The notes beneath the pieces were generated by a model, which had not been told where the DNA came from, did no database searches, and saw only the letters and a list, made by a program, of their open reading frames with translations. A stretch of DNA of 42,291 nt from Bacillota bacterium. GTDB lineage: Bacteria > Bacillota > DTU025 > MWDF01. Position 1 is the first letter of the stretch; every line of letters begins with the position of its first letter. Positions 17,278 to 25,814 of this stretch are shown here, in pieces. The translations under genes and the position numbers were made by a program. The stretch lies in assembly GCA_029565935.1 (NCBI GenBank), contig JAKQNF010000027.1, positions 70,905-113,195 on the forward strand, in the 5' to 3' direction.

Positions 17278-18318
17278 CTATGGCACCAGGATGATCTTCA
17301 TCGCTTTCTTCTGTTCCACCTGCGCGCAGGCCTCGTTCACCTCTTCGAGCGGCCTTATGTCGCTGACCATCGGGGCTATCTTCAGCTTGCCTGAAGCGTA
17401 CAGGTCCAAGGCGAGCAGGTAGTCGGCCCATGCGAAGCCCTGCAGCCCCTTGAGCATCTTCTCGTCCCTGACCATGTTCCATGGCTTGAAGCTCACCTCG
17501 CGCCCTCCGAAGCCGCTGCCTCCCATCAGTATGAGGCCTCCCCCGCAGGCCGCGTCTATCGCCAGTGAGACCGCCGCCACGTTGCCGGTGGCCTCCACCA
17601 CGTAATCGGCCCCCTTGCCCTTTGTCATCTCGTTGATCTTGGCGACCGGGTCTTCCTTGTCGGCCATGATAACGTCCGTAGCACCCAGCTCAAGTGCCAT
17701 CCTCAACCTGTGCTCATCGGAGCTGAGCCCCACCATGACCAGCCTCTTCGGAGAAGTCGCGGCCATCGTCTGCATTATGAACATTCCGAAGGGTCCCGGG
17801 CCGAACATAGCTATGAAGCTGCCCGGCGTTATGTTGTTCGTCCTGATAGCCCTGGCCGCCGTAGTAGCGGGCTCTAGAATCGCCGCGTGCTCGTCCGGCA
17901 CGAAGTCAGGCACCTGGAACAGGATGTCCTGGTCCGCGCACATGTACTCCGCGAAGCAGCCTGGGGAATCAATTCCGATGTGTTCCCAGTTCCTGCACCT
18001 GTTCAGGATCCCGGTCCGGCATGCATAGCATTCACCGCACCCGCGTATCGCGCTGCTGGTGACTCTGTCGCCTACCTTGACCTTCTTTACCTGCGAGCCT
18101 ACCGCGACCACCTCGCCCAGTAACTCGTGTCCTGGTATCATCGGCATCTTCACAAGACCGTGCCTGCCCATGAAGGTGTTGTTCTTTATCGCGACGTCCG
18201 TTCCGCAAAGCCCTATCGTCTTTATCTTCACCAACGCCTCGGAAGGCTTCGGCTCAGGCATGGGAACGTCCATCAATACCAGCCTTTTCTCCTCGTTTAC
18301 CTTTACTGCCGCTTTCAT
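17278..18318 (-). CDS. Zinc-dependent medium-chain alcohol/polyol dehydrogenase
   Basis: The 346-residue MDR enzyme has catalytic zinc residues C38 (GLCGTD) and H64/E65 (PGHELLG), and structural zinc cysteines C94, C97, C100 and C108. The nucleotide-binding region has FGPGPFGMFIMQ. It most resembles threonine, sorbitol or galactitol dehydrogenases; the substrate cannot be assigned. The ATG at 18318 follows GGAGGG. It lies 17 bp downstream of the Gfo/Idh/MocA gene, and the two dehydrogenases probably act in sequence on a polyol or sugar. Confidence 0.92.
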   Translation of the reverse strand: MKAAVKVNEEKRLVLMDVPMPEPKPSEALVKIKTIGLCGTDVAIKNNTFMGRHGLVKMPMIPGHELLGEVVAVGSQVKKVKVGDRVTSSAIRGCGECYACRTGILNRCRNWEHIGIDSPGCFAEYMCADQDILFQVPDFVPDEHAAILEPATTAARAIRTNNITPGSFIAMFGPGPFGMFIMQTMAATSPKRLVMVGLSSDEHRLRMALELGATDVIMADKEDPVAKINEMTKGKGADYVVEATGNVAAVSLAIDAACGGGLILMGGSGFGGREVSFKPWNMVRDEKMLKGLQGFAWADYLLALDLYASGKLKIAPMVSDIRPLEEVNEACAQVEQKKAMKIILVP

Positions 18319-18334
18319 GTCGGTCTAACCCTCC

Positions 18335-19531
18335 TTATGCCTTGATGCTGGCGTCGAGCTGCGCAAGGTCTATGCGTCGGCCCTGCTCCGCGCTAAGGTA
18401 TGCCGCATACATGGCCCTTACGACCTGCCGGCCGAGCTCGCCGTCGGACACAGGGTCGCGCCCGTAGCTGATGGCCTCAACGAAATCCTGCATCTCCTGT
18501 GGATAACCCCTCATCCAGTCCTCGTCCGGGGACGGGAACGTCCAACCGGCCTTTGTCTGTATCTTCTCGCTGATGTACTCGTCCTTGAAGGTTTCGTTCT
18601 CGGGGGCGTATGCCCTGACGGTGTCGTTGGCCGCCATGTTGCACTTGATGACGCTGTTCGTAGTATATACTTCGAGCGTGTTCACTATGCCGCCCATCGT
18701 AGTGTCGTTGGAGAGCACGAGAGCCTTGGTCCCGTCCTCGAACGTTAGGACGACCGTCGACCAGTCCTCGACGTCCTCCCATTCGCTTACCAGCCACTTG
18801 CCTGGGTTCTTCTTGAAAGCGTCTGTATGGGTCAGGTTACCCACGTCCGCCATGACGGACTTGAGCCCTATCGGCTTTCCGTCCTTAATCTGGCCTTCGA
18901 AGTGCTTTATGTGAAGGACCAGCCCCATGGGATGCGAGCCGAGCCTCATCAGCGAGCCACCGCCGGCCAGGTCCCATCTGCGCGAATAGGCTGCATGCGA
19001 GCCGCTGTGGCTCTCCTCGGACCTTATCTCCAGCACGGCGCCGCCGCTCTGTTTCAGCAGCCTCTTGGCCTTGAGCACAGGAGGCGCGTATATGAAGTCC
19101 TCGGCGTAGCACACCTTCACGCCGCTGCGCTTGGCGGCTGCCAGTATGCTGTCGGCGCTTTCCATGGCTTCTTTGTACATGTCTATCCTGGGGAGCCTGC
19201 CCGCCTCGCGCACATCACCGAAAGCACCGGTGAGAGGTTTCTCGCAGATTATGTGCTTTCCTGCGTCCGCCGCGTCGACGCACAGCTGCCTATGGGCCCT
19301 GTTGGGCGCGCATATGTCCACCGCGTCAATATCGCCATCGTCCAGCATCTCGCGATAATCCCTGTATACACGGGGTATGCCGTACTCCTTGGCGAACGCT
19401 TCCGCCTTGGCCGGAGTACCCGATACGATTCCTGCGACTTCCACGGGTATGCCTACTACCTTCTCGTACGCGTCCATGTGGATCTTCGATACGAAACCGG
19501 CTCCTACCATACCTATCTTTACTTTCTTCAA
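18335..19531 (-). CDS. Gfo/Idh/MocA-family oxidoreductase
   Basis: The 398-residue protein starts at TTG 19529-19531, behind GGGAGGA at 19541-19547; the longer frame would read into the ABC gene. The N-terminal Rossmann domain has IGMVGAGFVSKIHM and VDICAPNRAHRQLC. The catalytic EKPL motif follows (CEKPLTGA). The C-terminal alpha/beta domain has EIRSEESHSGSHAAYSRRW. Family members oxidise sugars, inositols or sugar acids. The TTG lies immediately behind the LivF stop, so translation is coupled. Together with the MDR enzyme it points to carbohydrate or cyclitol catabolism. Confidence 0.92.
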   Translation of the reverse strand: MKKVKIGMVGAGFVSKIHMDAYEKVVGIPVEVAGIVSGTPAKAEAFAKEYGIPRVYRDYREMLDDGDIDAVDICAPNRAHRQLCVDAADAGKHIICEKPLTGAFGDVREAGRLPRIDMYKEAMESADSILAAAKRSGVKVCYAEDFIYAPPVLKAKRLLKQSGGAVLEIRSEESHSGSHAAYSRRWDLAGGGSLMRLGSHPMGLVLHIKHFEGQIKDGKPIGLKSVMADVGNLTHTDAFKKNPGKWLVSEWEDVEDWSTVVLTFEDGTKALVLSNDTTMGGIVNTLEVYTTNSVIKCNMAANDTVRAYAPENETFKDEYISEKIQTKAGWTFPSPDEDWMRGYPQEMQDFVEAISYGRDPVSDGELGRQVVRAMYAAYLSAEQGRRIDLAQLDASIKA

Positions 19532-19532
19532 G

Positions 19533-20261
19533 TTAGTCAGTCCTCCCTTCGCTCTCTCCTCCGAGGTATGCCTCGAGCACCGCCTTGTCCTCGGCAATTG
19601 ATTCCGAATCACCCGAGAGGACCACTTCGCCGACGCTCAGCACGTAGGCGTAGTGCGAAATCGAAAGTGCGAGCTCTGCGTTCTGTTCTATGAGCAGCAC
19701 CGTTGTGCCCGCTTCGTTGATCTCCCTTATCTTGTCCATGATAGAGTCGATTATCACCGGGGCCAGTCCCAAAGAGGGCTCGTCCAGCATCAGCAGTTTC
19801 GGGTTCGACATCATGGCCCTGGCTATCGAGAGCATCTGCTGCTCGCCGCCCGACATCGTGCCCGCCAGCTGGTTGCACCTTTCCGCGAGCCTGGGGAACA
19901 GGTCGAACGCCTTTTGCATGTCCGACTTGACTTCGGAGCGGGAGGCCTTCCTGGTATAGGCGCCGATCTTGAGGTTCTCGGTGACGGTAAGACCAGGGAA
20001 CACCAAGCGGCCTTCTGGCACGTGTGCCAGCCCCATCTTTACTATCTCGTCCGGGCGCTTGTTGGATATCACCTCGCCGCAGAACTCGATGCTGCCCGAA
20101 AGGGGCTTTATGAGCCCGGATATGGCCTTTAGCGTCGTAGACTTGCCGGCTCCGTTGGCGCCCAACAGCGTCACGATCTTGCCCGCCTGGACTTCCAGGC
20201 TTACGGAATGCAGCACCGGCGCCACTTCATATGCGACTACTAGGTCGTTTATCTTGAGCAA
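19533..20261 (-). CDS. livF: Branched-chain-amino-acid-type ABC transporter ATPase, LivF
   Basis: The 242-residue ATPase has Walker A GANGAGKST, signature SGGEQQ and Walker B LLMLDEPSLGLAP, the last motif being typical of LivF. A short D-loop and H-loop region (LLIEQNAELAL) follows. The preferred start is TTG at 20259-20261, just behind the LivG TGA, with GAGGGGG eight bases upstream; the reported longer frame adds seven residues of LivG sequence. It energises import by the LivHM permease with LivG. The gene ends two bases before the next start, so the operon is tight. Confidence 0.94.
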   Translation of the reverse strand: MLKINDLVVAYEVAPVLHSVSLEVQAGKIVTLLGANGAGKSTTLKAISGLIKPLSGSIEFCGEVISNKRPDEIVKMGLAHVPEGRLVFPGLTVTENLKIGAYTRKASRSEVKSDMQKAFDLFPRLAERCNQLAGTMSGGEQQMLSIARAMMSNPKLLMLDEPSLGLAPVIIDSIMDKIREINEAGTTVLLIEQNAELALSISHYAYVLSVGEVVLSGDSESIAEDKAVLEAYLGGESEGRTD

Positions 20262-20262
20262 G

Positions 20263-21054
20263 TCATCTGCCCCCTCTGCCAAGGTAAGCTTGTATGACGG
20301 CCGGGTCTTCCTTGACCTTGTCGAACGTCCCCTCGGCTATCTTGGCGCCGTGATTGAGGACGAACACCCAGTCGGCGAGCTTACCTACGATTTCCATCCT
20401 GTGTTCGATCAGCAGTATCGATATCCCGCGCTCGCTGATCCTCTTGATCAGCTCCATGAGGGCGTGTATCTCCTGGGAGTTGAGCCCTGCGGCCGGCTCG
20501 TCCAGCAGCAGAAGCTTAGGGCCGGTGATGAGCGCCCTTGCGATCTCGAGTATCCTCTGTTTGCCGTAGGGCAGGTTCCTGGCGTACTCGTTCTTCAGGT
20601 CCAGCAGCCCCACGAACTCGAGTATCCTGTCGACCTCCTCTGTGCAGGCCGCTGTAGCCTCCCGGTACTTCTTGGTATTGAGGGCGGTCTGGAGTATGCT
20701 GACCCCGCCGTTGCCGTACCCTTTGCCAAGGAGCGCGTTCTGGAAGACCGTCTGTGAGCTCAATATCCTTATATTCTGGAACGTGCGCGCTATGCCCTTC
20801 CAGCATATGGTATGAGGTGGCAGGTTCTGGACGTGCTGCCCTGCGAAATCTACGACGCCGCGATCGTTCTTGTACACTCCGGTTATAAGGTTCAGAACCG
20901 TCGTCTTGCCTGATCCGTTCGGCCCGATAAGTGCGCATATCTGGCCTTCCTTGACGTTTATGTCCAAGTCGTCGACCGCCACGAGCCCTCCGAACTTCTT
21001 GGTGAGGCCCTTTACGTTCAGTACTTCCCTTGCGGTGTTCGTGCTTCCCACCAT
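20263..21054 (-). CDS. livG: Branched-chain-amino-acid-type ABC transporter ATPase, LivG
   Basis: The 263-residue ATPase has Walker A GPNGSGKTT, the LivG-type Q-loop region PPHTICWKGIARTFQNIRIL, a degenerate signature LPYGKQRILEIARAL and Walker B LLLLDEPAAGLN. ATGs at 21060 and 21054 are both possible. AGGAG is better spaced for 21054, while 21060 overlaps the LivM stop as TGATG. It pairs with LivF in the HAAT-type importer. Length and motif set are normal for the family. Confidence 0.94.
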   Translation of the reverse strand: MVGSTNTAREVLNVKGLTKKFGGLVAVDDLDINVKEGQICALIGPNGSGKTTVLNLITGVYKNDRGVVDFAGQHVQNLPPHTICWKGIARTFQNIRILSSQTVFQNALLGKGYGNGGVSILQTALNTKKYREATAACTEEVDRILEFVGLLDLKNEYARNLPYGKQRILEIARALITGPKLLLLDEPAAGLNSQEIHALMELIKRISERGISILLIEHRMEIVGKLADWVFVLNHGAKIAEGTFDKVKEDPAVIQAYLGRGGR

Positions 21055-21059
21055 GGCCA

Positions 21060-22025
21060 TCAACTCCTATCCTTGGCTCTGCCGGTCCCGAGCGGGAAGC
21101 CGAGCGTCTTCATCAGTCCGGCCAGGGAGCCCTTGCCGGTCCTCACCCAGTTGAGCCTCAAGTAGACGAGCAGGACGAGCGAATAGACCAGCAGCCTGCT
21201 GCTGGAAAGGAACCTGAGCACCTCAGGCAAGGAAGTGATGACTATCGAGGACACTATCGCGCCCGTTACGCTCTGCATGCCGCCCATGACCACCATGAGC
21301 AGGTATGAGGCGCTTTCTGCGGCGGTGAACGAATCAGGGCTGAGATAGCCCGTGAGGTTGGCGAGGAATACGCCAGACAGGCCCGCCAGCATGGCGGAAA
21401 GGGCGAAAGATACCATCTTGGCCCGCCTTACGTCAACGCCCATGACCTCCGCTGCGACCTCGTCTTCGCGAAGGGACTTGAGCGCGAGCCCCAGGCGCGA
21501 TTCGCCTATGCGCTTGACAGCTATTGCTATCAGGAACAGGGCCGCCACCATGAGGTAGTAGACCCAGCGCGTGCTAGGCAGCAGCTTCGCGAAGCCGGCG
21601 AGCCCGTACGCGCCTCCGGTTATGGGTTCCATGTTCAGTATAAGTATCCTCACGATCTCGCCGAATCCCACCGTAGTGACTACCAGGAAGGGGCCTGCCA
21701 GCCTGAAGGCAGGAAGGGCCAGCCCGGTGCCTATGAACGTCGTGAGCGCGACGGCCAAAGCAGCTCCTACCCAGGGGTTTAGGCCTACTTTCACGAGCAG
21801 TATGCCGTAGGTGTAGGCTCCCGTCGCCAGCAAAGCGGCGCTTCCAAGCGAAAGCATGCCGCTGTATCCGATCAGTATCAGAAGCCCAAGGACATGTATC
21901 GCGTTCTGCACTCCGCGCTGCACGACGTAGAACTCGTACTGCGAAGTCACCGAGGGAGCGGCGAGGAGCAGCAGCATAACTATCAAGAGAGCGTATTTCT
22001 TCAGCCACTTAAACAGCTTCACCAT
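21060..22025 (-). CDS. livM: Branched-chain-amino-acid-type ABC permease, LivM
   Basis: The 321-residue permease starts at ATG 22025 behind AGGAGG (22033-22038). An open frame continues upstream to 22835 but only antisense to LivH content in another frame, so it is not coding there. Eight or more TM segments are visible, and the LivM motif GLALKSLREDEVAAEVMGVDV lies about residues 200-225, followed by FALSAMLAGLSGVFLAN. It forms the channel with LivH. The gene is six bases from the LivG start. Confidence 0.94.
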   Translation of the reverse strand: MVKLFKWLKKYALLIVMLLLLAAPSVTSQYEFYVVQRGVQNAIHVLGLLILIGYSGMLSLGSAALLATGAYTYGILLVKVGLNPWVGAALAVALTTFIGTGLALPAFRLAGPFLVVTTVGFGEIVRILILNMEPITGGAYGLAGFAKLLPSTRWVYYLMVAALFLIAIAVKRIGESRLGLALKSLREDEVAAEVMGVDVRRAKMVSFALSAMLAGLSGVFLANLTGYLSPDSFTAAESASYLLMVVMGGMQSVTGAIVSSIVITSLPEVLRFLSSSRLLVYSLVLLVYLRLNWVRTGKGSLAGLMKTLGFPLGTGRAKDRS

Positions 22026-22036
22026 GTCCGAGCCTC

Positions 22037-22924
22037 CTATACCTTCTCCGAGACGCTCGCCCTGAATATCCCGCCCGGTCTGAAGAGCAGGAACAAGACC
22101 AGCACCCCGAAGATGAATATGTCTCTGTAGGTGGAGCTTACGAAAGCGGCGAACAGTGTCTCTGCGATCCCTACCGCCACTCCGCCCAGCAGCGCGCCGC
22201 TGAAGCTGCCCAGGCCGCCGATCAGCACGGCCGCCATGGCCTTGACTGCGATTATGCCGCCCATGGACGGGGTAAGGGGTATGATCGGGGATATGAGAAC
22301 GCCGGAGACCGCGGCTATTGCGGTGCTTAGCATGAAGGTGAGGGCGATCATCCGGTCGTTGCGAATTCCCATCAAGTAAGACGCCGTCGGGCGCTGGGCG
22401 ACGGCCCTCATGGCCGTGCCTACCATCGTACCGCGCAGGAAATACTGCAGCGTTATGAGGAGCACCGCGACGATCGCCACGATCCAGATTACGTGCGGCA
22501 TCAAGTACAGCTCCCCTATTTGGAGGACGCTTGAGCCGAATGGGTTCTTGTATGTCTGGGGCGTGGTTCCCCAGATGACCAACACGAGATTTCTTATGAA
22601 GACCGAGAACGCCACCGTCCCGATCAGGATTATCTGCGGATTGACCCTGTGCTCGAGCATAGGGTAGAAGTATGCCTGGCTTAGCGCATAGCCGATGATT
22701 CCCATTACAGCCACCGTCATTATGAATGAGGGGATGTACGGCAGCCCTGCTTTGCCGAACAGCGAGAGCATTACATAGCCGCCTAGAGTAAGTAGGTCGC
22801 CCTGAGCGAAGTTGAAGAGCCCCGAAGCATTCCATATCAATGATATGCCCAGCGCCGGCAAGGAGTAGATAATGCCCATGGCCAGACCGTTCAGTACTAG
22901 TTGTAGCAGGATTGCTGCTGTCAA
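22037..22924 (-). CDS. livH: Branched-chain-amino-acid-type ABC permease, LivH
   Basis: The 295-residue permease begins with LivH hallmarks: LNGLAMGIIYSLPALGISLIW and FNFAQGDLLTLGGY. The loop GTAMRAVAQRPTASYLMGI is the EAA-like ATPase contact. Start TTG at 22922-22924 has GAGG seven bases upstream. It follows the binding-protein gene after a 97-bp gap that contains a strong hairpin, so expression relative to the binding protein may be lowered. Confidence 0.94.
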   Translation of the reverse strand: MTAAILLQLVLNGLAMGIIYSLPALGISLIWNASGLFNFAQGDLLTLGGYVMLSLFGKAGLPYIPSFIMTVAVMGIIGYALSQAYFYPMLEHRVNPQIILIGTVAFSVFIRNLVLVIWGTTPQTYKNPFGSSVLQIGELYLMPHVIWIVAIVAVLLITLQYFLRGTMVGTAMRAVAQRPTASYLMGIRNDRMIALTFMLSTAIAAVSGVLISPIIPLTPSMGGIIAVKAMAAVLIGGLGSFSGALLGGVAVGIAETLFAAFVSSTYRDIFIFGVLVLFLLFRPGGIFRASVSEKV

Positions 22925-22958
22925 GGTATCACCTCTTCAAAGTTCTTGCCGGCATTTT

Positions 22959-22992
22959 GCCGCCGGTGCGGTGTCTTGTGCGCACCGGCGGC
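22959..22992 (-). promoter_or_regulatory. Intercistronic hairpin between binding protein and LivH
   Basis: A perfect 12-bp GC-rich inverted repeat (22959-22970 and 22981-22992, loop 10) lies just past the binding-protein stop. With no U-tract it looks like an mRNA 3'-end stabiliser or partial terminator, which would raise the amount of binding protein over permease. Confidence 0.6.
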
Positions 22993-23020
22993 ATAGGGCC
23001 GGCCTTAGGAAACTAGCGGC

Positions 23021-24163
23021 CTATTTTACGGGGTATTCCTCCTTGATGAGGGGAGTCCACTTGCCGTTCTGGAACACCTGGGTGTAGATCGTATGTACGA
23101 GGTTGCCTTCGCTGTCGGCCTGGTAGCGTGCAAGAGCGCCTACGTAGTTGAGCTTGGACAGCTCGGTGCGTATCTTCTCGGGGTTGTCACCGACGCGCTT
23201 GATGATGTCGGCGAGGATGTATATGGAGTCATAGTGGTTCACGTGGGTCGGTGACAGGGGCTCCTTGAAAGTCGAGGTGTACTTCTTGATGAACGCCTGG
23301 CGTGCGGGGTCCGGGTCGCCCTGGGAAAGCGTGGTGCTGCAAACGAGGCCTTCGATGTTCGTCGTTCCGGCTATCTGCTCGATAGCGGGTGAGCTGCAAC
23401 CGCGCTCGCCGAACACGAGGAGGTTCTTCATGCCGAGCTCTACGCGCTGCCTCAGGATGATGCCGATCTCAGCTTCGTATCCGTAGCAGAAAAGGGCGTC
23501 GGCGCCGGCGGCCTTGATCTTGAGCAGCTGTGCCGTGAAGTCGCGGTCACCGTCATTATAGGTCTGGACCGTCACGGGGGCCAGGCCATACTGCGTTAGC
23601 GCGGGCAGGGTGGCGTCCCACAGGCCCTTGGAGTACTCGTTCGTGCCGTAGATTACTGCGGGCTTCGTTACCTTGTAATATTCTTTGGCGGTACGGGCGA
23701 GGATCGGGATCCAGTAGGTCGACTCGATCTGGATGCGAAAGGTGTAGGGGTTGCCCTTCTTGGTCGTCTGCGCGTTGGTTCCGTCGGTTATGAAGGGGAT
23801 CTTCGCATCCTTCCAAAGCGCTTCGGCCGCGAGGATGGTTCCCGAACGGTTGGGGCCGATGACGGCCACAGGATTGAGGGCCAACGCCTTGCGGACGGCC
23901 TCAATGCCGGTTGCGGTGCTTGAAGTCTCGTCGACCGGGATGTATTCGATCGGTACGCCGTTGATTCCACCCTTGGCGTTGATCTCATCGACGGCCAACT
24001 TCGCCGCGTTGACCAGGATCTGTCCCTGGAAGGACGCGTCGCCGGTCAGGGGGGCCAAATGGCAGATTCTGTAGGACTTGGGTGCCGCCACCGTCATGAC
24101 GGAGCCAATGAGTACCAACATGGCGGCGATTAGTAGACCATGCCTTACCCTTGCTTTGAACAT
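23021..24163 (-). CDS. LivJ/LivK-type ABC substrate-binding protein
   Basis: The 380-residue secreted protein has a Sec signal peptide (about 1-27, ending VMTVAA) without a lipobox, which implies a periplasm or shedding. The peripla_BP_6 fold is shown by HLAPLTGDASFQGQILVNAAKLA, VDEINAKGGINGVP, AVIGPNRSGTILAAEAL and IYGTNEYSKGLWDA. ATG 24163 follows GAGGAGG. Its substrate may not be an amino acid, because the locus encodes sugar or polyol enzymes and an RpiR regulator; HAAT systems also import aromatic acids, urea and other compounds. First gene of the importer operon. Confidence 0.94.
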   Translation of the reverse strand: MFKARVRHGLLIAAMLVLIGSVMTVAAPKSYRICHLAPLTGDASFQGQILVNAAKLAVDEINAKGGINGVPIEYIPVDETSSTATGIEAVRKALALNPVAVIGPNRSGTILAAEALWKDAKIPFITDGTNAQTTKKGNPYTFRIQIESTYWIPILARTAKEYYKVTKPAVIYGTNEYSKGLWDATLPALTQYGLAPVTVQTYNDGDRDFTAQLLKIKAAGADALFCYGYEAEIGIILRQRVELGMKNLLVFGERGCSSPAIEQIAGTTNIEGLVCSTTLSQGDPDPARQAFIKKYTSTFKEPLSPTHVNHYDSIYILADIIKRVGDNPEKIRTELSKLNYVGALARYQADSEGNLVHTIYTQVFQNGKWTPLIKEEYPVK

Positions 24164-24302
24164 CTGTTGAACCTCCTCTTTTATTTTCCTTGGGCATACT
24201 GAATAACCAAGAATCTTGAATGTCTCGGATCAACTGCTGTGTTCCGGTACTTTCCCCCTTTCCAGTCAAATCATCACATGTATCGGTCTTGCCATCTTCC
24301 TA

Positions 24303-24360
24303 CATGAATGCGTACTTCATGGGCAGTCCCGGGCATGAACGGTTCATTCACGATCCGGGA
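24303..24360 (-). promoter_or_regulatory. Nested inverted repeats in the importer leader
   Basis: CATGAA...TTCATG (24303-24308/24316-24321) is adjacent to ATGAAC-G-GTTCAT (24335-24347), which is itself enclosed by TCCCGG (24327-24332) and CCGGGA (24355-24360). These could be a protein operator or an RNA hairpin in the 5' leader of the binding-protein mRNA. Confidence 0.35.
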
Positions 24361-24465
24361 TGTGCGGGGGTTTATTTTCCTGCTTGACAGTCATGAAACT
24401 TTAGATATTCGCTTATATCGCACTTATATGTATCTTTGGTAGACGTGTTGGCCCTTATAATTTGC

Positions 24466-24494
24466 ATTGTAGAATAATTTTTTCACGTTTACAA
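24466..24494 (-). promoter_or_regulatory. Sigma-A-like promoter with LacI-type operator overlap (importer operon)
   Basis: On the minus strand, -35 TTGTAA (24489-24494) and -10 TACAAT (24466-24471) are 17 bases apart. TGTAAACGTGAAA overlaps the -35 and resembles the palindromic site TAAACGTTTA near the promoter at 27151-27179. Confidence 0.5.
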
Positions 24495-24650
24495 GGCAAT
24501 AAATGGCAATAGATCTTCCTTATCCTCTCATCCTTGCGTTGACGTGCGGGAAGCTTATTTCGGGCCGTTGAAAATCATTTTCCCCGTGCTCTTTCAAGGC
24601 AGCGGCGGTTTCGCAACGGCCGTATGTGACCGGCACAGTATGTAAGAAAA

Positions 24651-24694
24651 AAGGCAGGAGCCTCCCCGTGTTTTAACTGGGCGGCTCCTGCCTT
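24651..24694 (-). terminator. Intrinsic terminator of the M24 gene
   Basis: AAGGCAGGAGCC (24651-24662) pairs with GGCTCCTGCCTT (24683-24694). Read leftward the stem is followed by a T-run (TTTTTTCTT). It ends the two-gene transcript from 27053. Confidence 0.85.
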
Positions 24695-24723
24695 CATGCT
24701 TGTCTTGTGCACCTTTTATGGGC

Positions 24724-25803
24724 TCATCTCATTAGGATGTCCGGCACTTCTACTTTCTCTCCTTGCGATTCGACCACGATGCTCGGTAGTCTGGGAGTTC
24801 TGGTGACCGTCTCGTTTTCGGTCCTGCCGACGATGAACGTATCTTCGACCTTATATCCAGGCACGGAAGGATTCCACGCATATGCCTGGCCAGTTTCCAC
24901 CGATACGTCCGTCCCTAGGCAGGCCTTGATTTCGCGGGCCGCATAGCCTATAGGGCCGCCCTGGTGGAACTTCGCCCACTCCCCTGGATAGCCCAACTCT
25001 GCATACCTGCCGGCTAAAGCCGCGAATATATCGCCAAGCCTCGCGCCGGGCCTTGTGGCTCGATGCAGCGACGCATACTGGCTCGACACTGCCGCCCTCC
25101 TCTTAGCCGACTCCGGGCTGTCCGGCCCGAAGCTCACGAACCGCGTGACGGATGCGTAGATGCCCCTGTACCTTCCTACAAGCACCAGCATAGCGTGCTT
25201 ATCCAGCCTCTTTCCGGTCGGGAGAGGATGTCTGTACCTGAAAACACGATCGTCCACCGCCACTATGGCAAGGTTGGGGTCGATTCCCAGCTTTGTGCAC
25301 TTCCCTGCCAGCTCGCCGGCCATCTCGTACTCCGAATCACCCCTGGAAACGGACAGGCAGACCTCCTCGATGACAGCTCCGATCCCAGCGCCGACGTACC
25401 TAAGCGCTTCGAGTCCTTCTTCATCAAGTGCCATCCTCAGGCCCCTTAGCTCTTCCTCCGCCTGGGAATCCGTTATCATCCGGCCCTTTATCAAAGCCTC
25501 GGCGAGGCTGCATGCGGATTCTGCCCCGTACCATGGATGTACCACGGGCGTGAGGCTTATGCCGGCGAACTCCTCCTCCATCAGCCTGTCGGCCTCTACG
25601 TTGTCTGCCAATAAGTATATATCCCCGCTCTTGACGATAAGGCTCGCCGCGCCCTCTACGGAAAATAGCCCTATATGAGACCTTCCCCCTAGAAGCCAGG
25701 ATATGTTCTTCTGCATCCTGATGTGGATCGCATCCGCTTTATGACTGGCGCATATCGCATCGAGCGCCCTTAGCTTACCCTCCAGCCTGGTTTGATACGG
25801 CAT
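24724..25803 (-). CDS. M24 (pita-bread) fold protein lacking metal ligands, creatinase-like
   Basis: The 359-residue protein has the two-domain layout of Xaa-Pro peptidases and creatinase: an N-terminal creatinase-type domain (about 1-130) and a C-terminal pita-bread domain (about 135-350). By eye alignment, four of the five M24 metal ligands are replaced: the Asp pair by V207 and S218 (LVLVG...ASVTR), the His by P284 and the first Glu by N311. Only E320 (KVEDTF) remains. H192 (RHPLP) and H280, which match substrate-binding histidines, are kept. Creatinase is a known metal-free member, so a C-N hydrolase or non-enzymatic role is possible. ATG 25803 follows AGGAGGG. It lies 11 bp downstream of the isomerase-like gene, in one operon. 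Confidence 0.82.
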   Translation of the reverse strand: MPYQTRLEGKLRALDAICASHKADAIHIRMQKNISWLLGGRSHIGLFSVEGAASLIVKSGDIYLLADNVEADRLMEEEFAGISLTPVVHPWYGAESACSLAEALIKGRMITDSQAEEELRGLRMALDEEGLEALRYVGAGIGAVIEEVCLSVSRGDSEYEMAGELAGKCTKLGIDPNLAIVAVDDRVFRYRHPLPTGKRLDKHAMLVLVGRYRGIYASVTRFVSFGPDSPESAKRRAAVSSQYASLHRATRPGARLGDIFAALAGRYAELGYPGEWAKFHQGGPIGYAAREIKACLGTDVSVETGQAYAWNPSVPGYKVEDTFIVGRTENETVTRTPRLPSIVVESQGEKVEVPDILMR

Positions 25804-25814
25804 CCTCGGCCCTC

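Larger units (their letters stand above)
24164..24723. other. Long intergenic region and leader of the importer operon
   Basis: This 560-bp gap contains, from right to left, the terminator of the M24 gene (24651-24694), a promoter candidate (24466-24494) and a leader of roughly 295 bases with nested inverted repeats (24303-24360). No credible ORF was seen. Confidence 0.6.

Noticed and set aside
22026-22835. Upstream extension of the LivM frame
   Set aside because: This part lies out of frame across the LivH gene; a strong ribosome site marks the ATG at 22025.
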